From a bacterium (lineage in GTDB: Bacteria; UBP6; UBA1177; JAKLFG01): a DNA stretch of 64,000 nt. Position 1 is the stretch's first letter. Each line of letters opens with the position of its first letter. The translations under genes were made by a program, and so were the position numbers. The stretch lies in contig JAKLFG010000002.1 of the NCBI GenBank assembly GCA_022711315.1, positions 1-64,000 on the forward strand, in the 5' to 3' direction. This document shows, one piece after another, positions 59,613-64,000 of this stretch. The notes under the pieces are model-generated. The model ran no database searches. It was not told the DNA's origin and saw nothing but the letters and a program-made list of their open reading frames with translations.

Positions 59613-60731
59613 CTATATCACCGGTCCGTTACAGGCACACCCACCTGAAGATGGCTTCACATATTCGTCTTCATCAACTTCGTTTCTGGAAATTTCGTTT
59701 TGGGCATAATCCCGCCACTCTGAAGAAACAGACGGCCCAAGATCAAGGACTTTTCTAAAAGCATCCAATGCCTTTGTTCTAGCATTTGTCCCTTTTTTTA
59801 CAATCATATCTCTATAAACTTGTTCTTGTCTTGAATTTAACCATGGAGGGATCGGCGCCTGCACCATTTTCTCGTATATATCAGTGTACAAAATCGCTAT
59901 CCTTGTGAGCATTTCTGCTTTAACATCTAGATATTTGCTGTTTTTCATTATATGCAGATATGCTTTCTCAAGCTCGACTAAAAGTTCAGCTTTTTTTGTG
60001 AGTCTTTTAACTGTTTCGTTATTAAAATAATCCATTTCCCTCTTGATGTCGTACGGTATGTTATTGCCAGCATAATCGATGTGTTCTGGATCAAAATCTA
60101 TGTTGGGGTTAATTTTCACATTCAAGTTTATTTTACCGTAGTTCAATAGTTCGAGATCATTTTCAAGTTTCGGGGGTAGTTTTATCATATCCCCCTTCCT
60201 CAAAGAATCGCTATTTTCCGCAGGTTTAATTTCTGTGGACATTGACAAAGCAACATCTATGTCCCCAACCAACTGCCTGACAATCACATCTATGACCTTG
60301 CGCATACTATCTTCTGTCCCGTCAAAATCTGCCTTGGCGGCTCTTACCGTAGCTTCTTTTGCGAGGTCTATCATCTCAACTGATATGATGAAACTACCCC
60401 CAAATTTTGTTGTCAGGACAACTAAAATGGTATCGGCGGTCAGCGCCTGCCCGAGCTGTATTCTACATGTTTGATCATAGCATTCTTTCCATGATTCTTT
60501 TTTCATTTCTTTGACTAGAACTTTCTGTTGCCGATCCTTTGAAATAAGAACATATTTGTTTGTCGAGGCAAGTGAGCTGCGAATATATTCGGCTGCGTTC
60601 TCAATCGTTTCCTTCGAAAGTTGGCCCGATTTATCTTCAATTTCCATGACCGCTACTTTGAGTTGTTTTTCCTGCGGGAAAAGACAGAAACAAAACAAAG
60701 AAAAAACCGCAAAAATGGTGAAGTGCTTCAT
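59613..60731 (-). CDS. Exported TolB-N/FlgO-like protein with a GGC C-terminal tail
   Basis: 372 residues from the ATG at 60731 (GAGGACAAC before it). Signal peptide without a clear lipobox. The N-terminal 150 residues (VAVMEIEDKSGQLSKETI, YVLISKDRQQ, CYDQTCRIQLGQALTADTILV) follow the plan of FlgO/TolB-N-like domains: a Cys pair around an IQLG-x-AL strand, then FGGSFIISVEMIDL. The rest is helical. The protein ends SSGGC-A-C-N-G-P-V-I. DNA is clearly AT-richer than the surrounding genome. The nuclease-like gene ends 7 bases upstream, so the two are co-transcribed. Confidence 0.75.
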   Translation of the reverse strand: MKHFTIFAVFSLFCFCLFPQEKQLKVAVMEIEDKSGQLSKETIENAAEYIRSSLASTNKYVLISKDRQQKVLVKEMKKESWKECYDQTCRIQLGQALTADTILVVLTTKFGGSFIISVEMIDLAKEATVRAAKADFDGTEDSMRKVIDVIVRQLVGDIDVALSMSTEIKPAENSDSLRKGDMIKLPPKLENDLELLNYGKINLNVKINPNIDFDPEHIDYAGNNIPYDIKREMDYFNNETVKRLTKKAELLVELEKAYLHIMKNSKYLDVKAEMLTRIAILYTDIYEKMVQAPIPPWLNSRQEQVYRDMIVKKGTNARTKALDAFRKVLDLGPSVSSEWRDYAQNEISRNEVDEDEYVKPSSGGCACNGPVI

Positions 60732-60738
60732 GTTGTCC

Positions 60739-61242
60739 TCAAGCCGGTGTCCCATCCTTCAATTTGGCATCGATCAGTTCCCACTTGTTCAGATAACGGG
60801 AAATGTCCCAACCGTTAAAGGACTTGCGAGGTGGGAGTTCCACAGCACGGACCCTGCTGTCCTTGTGTTCTTGTCCTTTGATTCCCGGTGCCTTCAGCCA
60901 CCGTTCGTGAATCTCAGAGACATTGTAAGCCATATCGCGAGAAGGGATGACATAGTATTGAAACGGTCCAGCCGATCCCGGGTGCGGAATACCGGCTAGA
61001 ATCCAGAAAAATGTTGGCCCAGAGTCTCGTTCCGCCTTCATTCCAACGCTACAGGACCTGTTCCCGGGAACGAATGTCTTAACCTGGATATGGACGAATT
61101 TGGTTCCGGCTCTGTTACTACACAGCACATCGACATTCGGTGTGTTGCCAAGCGTGACAACTGCGGAGTATCCCCTGCGACACAATTCGCCGGCAACAAA
61201 AAACTGACTTGCGTTTCCTCGGAATGTCTTGTCATGTTCCAT
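60739..61242 (-). CDS. PD-(D/E)XK nuclease-like small protein
   Basis: 167 residues from the ATG at 61242 (AGAGGACGAAA before it). GNASQFFVAGELCRRGY, then NVDVLCSNRAG and FVHIQVKTF, reproduce the E...(V)D...Q-x-K layout of PD-(D/E)XK nuclease folds found in restriction-like and repair enzymes. No methyltransferase or toxin partner is adjacent. It heads the AT-rich pair with the GGC-tailed protein. No signal peptide, so it is cytoplasmic. The biological role is not visible. Confidence 0.7.
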   Translation of the reverse strand: MEHDKTFRGNASQFFVAGELCRRGYSAVVTLGNTPNVDVLCSNRAGTKFVHIQVKTFVPGNRSCSVGMKAERDSGPTFFWILAGIPHPGSAGPFQYYVIPSRDMAYNVSEIHERWLKAPGIKGQEHKDSRVRAVELPPRKSFNGWDISRYLNKWELIDAKLKDGTPA

Positions 61243-61463
61243 TTTCGTCCTCTTGAATCTATCGGTGGTCGCCAAAGGATCTTATAGGTCCAACTTTCTC
61301 GTTTGTCTTGCTCCCAATCACCCCGCCAATATACGCCCACAAAAATCCGCAATCAAGAAATTCATACAACTTTCTTCACTTTCCTTTTTCCCTTTCTCAC
61401 CCCATAAGATACCCCTCTCCCCAAAAAAGATTCTTTTTTTTCGCCCTACCTCAGAATTTATCT

Positions 61464-61491
61464 TTTACATTTAAAACGAACCGGTTATGAT
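61464..61491 (+). promoter_or_regulatory. Promoter of the two-repeat periplasmic protein
   Basis: TTTACA at 61464-61469, 16 bp spacer, TATGAT at 61486-61491, within a 291-base divergent intergenic region. The remainder of that region is AT-rich with pyrimidine runs and no recognised gene. Confidence 0.55.
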
Positions 61492-61533
61492 TTTGGGTCT
61501 GCATCGAAGGAGCGTGGGAGAACATAATCATAG

Positions 61534-63003
61534 ATGAGGGAGATTTCCTTGAAGAACATCATTTGCGCGCTTTTGGTCGTGGCGCTGTTCAACGGCCAAC
61601 TCTTCGCCGCCGGCGCGACACCGGTCACCGAGGGGAACAAGGAACCGGCCCCCGTCGTGAAGAAGGAAGAGCCGAAGCCCGAATCCACCTCCGGTAAGAC
61701 TACGGCGGACAAGCCCACCCCGGTCGTCGAAAAGTCGAAACCCGAACCGTCGCCGACCCCTGTCGCATCCGCGCCGGTAGGCGAGCCGAAGAAACTGCTG
61801 GTCCAGCGCATCACCGGGGTCGAGGTCGACGAATCGGTGACCCGCACGGTCGAAGAGACGCTCGTCCTCAATATCGGCAATCGTGTCGGCTTCTCGGTGG
61901 TCACCGCCGCCGAGATGGAGAGCGCCATCCAGTTCACCGGCCAGCAGGCCGAGATGCAGTGCGAATCGTCCACCGAATGTCTCGTCGAGATACAGAAGAA
62001 ACTCGACTGCGACACGCTCATCGCGGGCAAGGTGGCGAAACTGGGCGACGAACTCATCCTGTCGCTGAACACCATCAATGTGAACGATGGCTCGGTGGGT
62101 CTGCGGACGACGGCGCAGGCGAAGGATATCGCCGATCTCAAGACCAAACTGCCGCAGGCGCTCGACGAGATACTGGGGCTCGCGCAGATAAAGCCCATGT
62201 TCCAGTTGAAGCCGGGCGAAACGCTGAAACTCGCCGTCATGCCGCTCGCGGCGCGCGGCGTCGAACAGGCGACCTCCGACGCGCTCACCGCCATACTCTC
62301 CTCGGAACTCAACTCCATTCAGGGGGTCAATGTCATCGGGCAGGACGACATCAACGCGATGCTCGCCAAAGTGCAGACCGACGCCGAGATGCAGTGCACC
62401 GACAGTCTCGAGTGCGTCATCGAGATCGGCGCGTCGCTCGGCCTTTCCAAACTCATCAGCGGCGCGGTCGGCAAGGTGAAGGACACTTGGGTCATCTCGA
62501 TACAACTGATAGACACCCGCCGCGGCGAGGTCGAGAACCGCGTGCTCGAAAGCTTCGACGGCGAGAAGGACGAACTGCGCAACGCGGTGAAACTGGCCGC
62601 CTACCAGATCGCCGGCGTCGACTACACCGCGAAGAAGGGCGGCGTGGAACTGACCTTCAATGTCAAAGAGGCGGCCCTGCAACTGGGCGCCGAGAAAGGC
62701 GATGTCAAAGAGAGCCAGTACAAACAGACCGAACTGCTCCCCGGCCGCTACAGTCTGCGGGTCATCGCCGACCCGGAGGACTATCTGCCGCTCCAGACCG
62801 ACATCTACATCGCCCCCGGCGCCAACAATGTGAAGAACATGACGGTCCCCGAACAGCCGACGCCGTGGTATAAAACATGGTGGTTCTGGACCGTGACCGG
62901 CGTGGCCATCGCCGGCGCGGCGGCGGCGACCACCACCGTCCTTCTGCTCGAAAAGAAGAATGACGGATTCGTTGACCTGCCGCTGAACCCGGAGGTGCGG
63001 TGA
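61534..63003 (+). CDS. Exported protein with two FlgO/TolB-N-like repeats, a PEGA-like domain and a C-terminal membrane segment
   Basis: 489 residues from the ATG at 61534. A TTG at 61549 with GAGGGAG six bases upstream gives a cleaner signal peptide (MKNIICALLVVALFNG) and may be the true start. A Pro/Lys/Glu linker (to about 90) is followed by two related domains, about 90-220 and 230-370. Each holds AEMQC-x-x-S-x-ECv-x-EI, then a LI(A/S)G-x-V strand. A PEGA-like beta domain (LLPGRYSLRVIAD) follows, and one membrane segment near 455. It shares Cys-pair domains with the 59613 gene, so they may be related. Probably periplasmic, inner-membrane anchored. Confidence 0.8.
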   Translation: MREISLKNIICALLVVALFNGQLFAAGATPVTEGNKEPAPVVKKEEPKPESTSGKTTADKPTPVVEKSKPEPSPTPVASAPVGEPKKLLVQRITGVEVDESVTRTVEETLVLNIGNRVGFSVVTAAEMESAIQFTGQQAEMQCESSTECLVEIQKKLDCDTLIAGKVAKLGDELILSLNTINVNDGSVGLRTTAQAKDIADLKTKLPQALDEILGLAQIKPMFQLKPGETLKLAVMPLAARGVEQATSDALTAILSSELNSIQGVNVIGQDDINAMLAKVQTDAEMQCTDSLECVIEIGASLGLSKLISGAVGKVKDTWVISIQLIDTRRGEVENRVLESFDGEKDELRNAVKLAAYQIAGVDYTAKKGGVELTFNVKEAALQLGAEKGDVKESQYKQTELLPGRYSLRVIADPEDYLPLQTDIYIAPGANNVKNMTVPEQPTPWYKTWWFWTVTGVAIAGAAAATTTVLLLEKKNDGFVDLPLNPEVR

Positions 63004-63007
63004 AAAA

Positions 63008-63032
63008 TGTAGGGGCTCGATTTATCGCGCCC
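63008..63032 (+). repeat. REP-like hairpin, copy 2
   Basis: TGTAGGGG head, then GGGC and CGAT pair with ATCG and GCCC around a 2-base loop (63013-63032), with one mismatch after the fourth pair from the base. The head and mismatch position match copy 1 at 27647-27672, while the inner stem differs but still pairs. It sits between the stop of the previous gene and the ribosome site of the next. Confidence 0.55.
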
Positions 63033-63050
63033 AATAGAGGAGGTTGCCTC

Positions 63051-64000
63051 ATGGACCGTTTCGTATGGTTGTTTGCCATATTGGTCGCACTGTTCCTCGC
63101 CGCCTGCGACTCCAACTCTCCGGGTGGCATCCGGCTGCACTATTCGTGGGTGGATAGCGAGGGGAACGACATCACGCCGCCCGATCTTTCGCTCCTCTTC
63201 GCATGGGGCGAACTCAAATACGGGTCCGAGACCAAGACCTCCGAGGCGGCCTGGCTCGGCGACGACGACGCGACGCTCCGGTTCACCGGACTCCCTTACG
63301 GCGTTTCGATGTCCCTGACGCTCACAATGCGTGCCGCCGACACGGAAGGCGACGATTCCGACATCATCGGACTTGACGATGTCCCCGAAGTGCGCACCGA
63401 CAATATCGTCTATTACTGCACCTCGCAGGCATTCTCCCTGACCCGCGGTAAAGTGACCGATGTCCTCAACGCCTGCGTCATGCAGAAGGGCGCGGCATGG
63501 AACGACGACGGGAGCGGTGCGCCTGCGATGCGGCTCTTCTATGCGGCGCGCGGCACCGGCGAGCCGGTCGAACTCACCGCGGAGGCCAACGTGACGCCGC
63601 ACGCGGCGATAGAGATACATGTCGACCCGCGCACCGCTGACAGCATCGTGGCGGCCAACGATCCTGCCTTCACCATCGGCAGGACGGCCTATGCGGTAGC
63701 CGCCCTTTCCAAGGACATCGACGGGTTCGCGATCATCCCGGCGTGGGACCTGAACGGCGGACTTTTCACCGAACAGGGAACGGCGCCGGACGGCGTCCGG
63801 GTCATTTATGTCAAGCTCAAACAAAATATCGGATTCGAGTCCCCCGCCGCCGACGCGAAGGTGGTGCTCGACACCACCCCGCCGCGCGTAGTGAGCCGTT
63901 CCTTCCTGCGCGACCCCGCCTACGCCCCCTCTACCGAAGAGGCGGGAAACGACGACGCGTCGGGTGCCGACGAGCTGCCCGACGACGATACGCTTCCCGC
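63051..64000 (+). CDS. Lipoprotein of unknown function (partial, runs off the right edge)
   Basis: AGAGGAGGTTGCCTC precedes the ATG. Lipobox LFLAAC (Cys19), then, unusually for this window, no acidic linker directly after the Cys; instead a beta-rich domain starts at IRLHYSWVDSEGNDITPPDL. Later segments include Cys in IVYYCTSQ and LNACVMQ, and TTPPRVVSRSFLRDP near residue 280 resembles an Ig-like domain start. An Asp/Glu-rich stretch (GNDDASGADELPDDD) is reached just before the frame leaves the window. Gap to the previous gene is 47 bases with the hairpin, so it is likely co-transcribed. Confidence 0.8.
   Translation, partial: MDRFVWLFAILVALFLAACDSNSPGGIRLHYSWVDSEGNDITPPDLSLLFAWGELKYGSETKTSEAAWLGDDDATLRFTGLPYGVSMSLTLTMRAADTEGDDSDIIGLDDVPEVRTDNIVYYCTSQAFSLTRGKVTDVLNACVMQKGAAWNDDGSGAPAMRLFYAARGTGEPVELTAEANVTPHAAIEIHVDPRTADSIVAANDPAFTIGRTAYAVAALSKDIDGFAIIPAWDLNGGLFTEQGTAPDGVRVIYVKLKQNIGFESPAADAKVVLDTTPPRVVSRSFLRDPAYAPSTEEAGNDDASGADELPDDDTLP

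Noticed and set aside
1-64000. tRNA, rRNA, CRISPR arrays, transposases, prophage genes
   Set aside because: None recognised on reading both strands; short or degenerate tRNAs could be missed without a covariance search.

Overview
The window is a 64 kb piece of a gene-dense, mostly high-GC bacterial chromosome. No rRNA, tRNA, CRISPR array, prophage or intact insertion sequence was seen. The gene content points to an uncultured Gram-negative of the deltaproteobacterial/Myxococcota type: an outer-membrane Pal lipoprotein, MopE-like and thrombospondin-3/vWA surface lipoproteins, Cys-rich repeats on a trypsin-like protease, and a HEAT-like protein that I recall as common in Myxococcota and Acidobacteria. 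That placement is inference, because no phylogenetic marker is present. The most obvious family trait is a set of at least ten lipoproteins in which the lipobox cysteine is followed by a long linker rich in Asp, Thr, Glu and Pro.

Layout. 0-2.4 kb: two tandem paralogous lipoproteins, the first cut by the window edge. 2.6-6.9 kb: a moxR-DUF58-transglutaminase operon. 7-8.4 kb: an AT-richer beta-propeller lipoprotein. 8.4-14.5 kb, leftward: two tandem vWA/TSP3 lipoproteins, an ankyrin protein and an RluA-type pseudouridine synthase. 14.7-15.9 kb: serC. 15.9-20.9 kb, leftward: a small ribbon-helix-helix-like protein, a HAD phosphatase, two glycosyltransferases and a sodium/solute symporter. This reads as a compatible-solute operon (glucosylglycerate or mannosylglucosylglycerate type). 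It shares a divergent, operator-rich promoter region with pal and a large coiled-coil periplasmic protein. 23.7-31.8 kb: an SLC12-like cotransporter, then a TetR-HlyD-ABC-ABC-permease-permease export operon laid out like E. coli cecR-ybhGFSR. 31.8-41.7 kb: an L,D-transpeptidase and more lipoproteins, including a beta-lactamase-fold one, a duplicated-DUF1566 one and a MopE-like one, plus a YkgJ-type Cys cluster protein and a DUF362 ferredoxin. 41.8-47.3 kb: an ABC ATPase remnant, then a secreted trypsin, a gingipain-like protease and a lipoprotein, facing a second TetR gene across a clear palindromic operator. 47.4-53.7 kb: a propeller-type diguanylate cyclase sensor converging on coaX-HEAT protein-xseA. 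53.8-59.4 kb: an RlmD-type methyltransferase, an Ala/Lys-rich coiled coil, a ComM/YifB ATPase, a lipoprotein and a quinone oxidoreductase. 59.6-61.2 kb: an AT-richer pair with a nuclease-like protein. 61.5-64 kb: a two-repeat periplasmic protein and a lipoprotein cut by the window end.

The most unusual signal concerns protein anchoring. Three secreted proteins without a lipobox (trypsin-like, gingipain-like and the 59.6 kb protein) end in a short tail whose core is Gly-Gly-Cys. In the two proteases this tail is preceded by the same Asp/Thr linker that follows the N-terminal lipidated Cys in the lipoproteins. This mirror arrangement suggests a C-terminal cysteine anchoring signal. Regulation is also readable. 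Several promoters have a TTGC -35 core with a 16-17 bp spacer, and both TetR genes and the solute operon carry palindromic operator candidates overlapping strong promoters.
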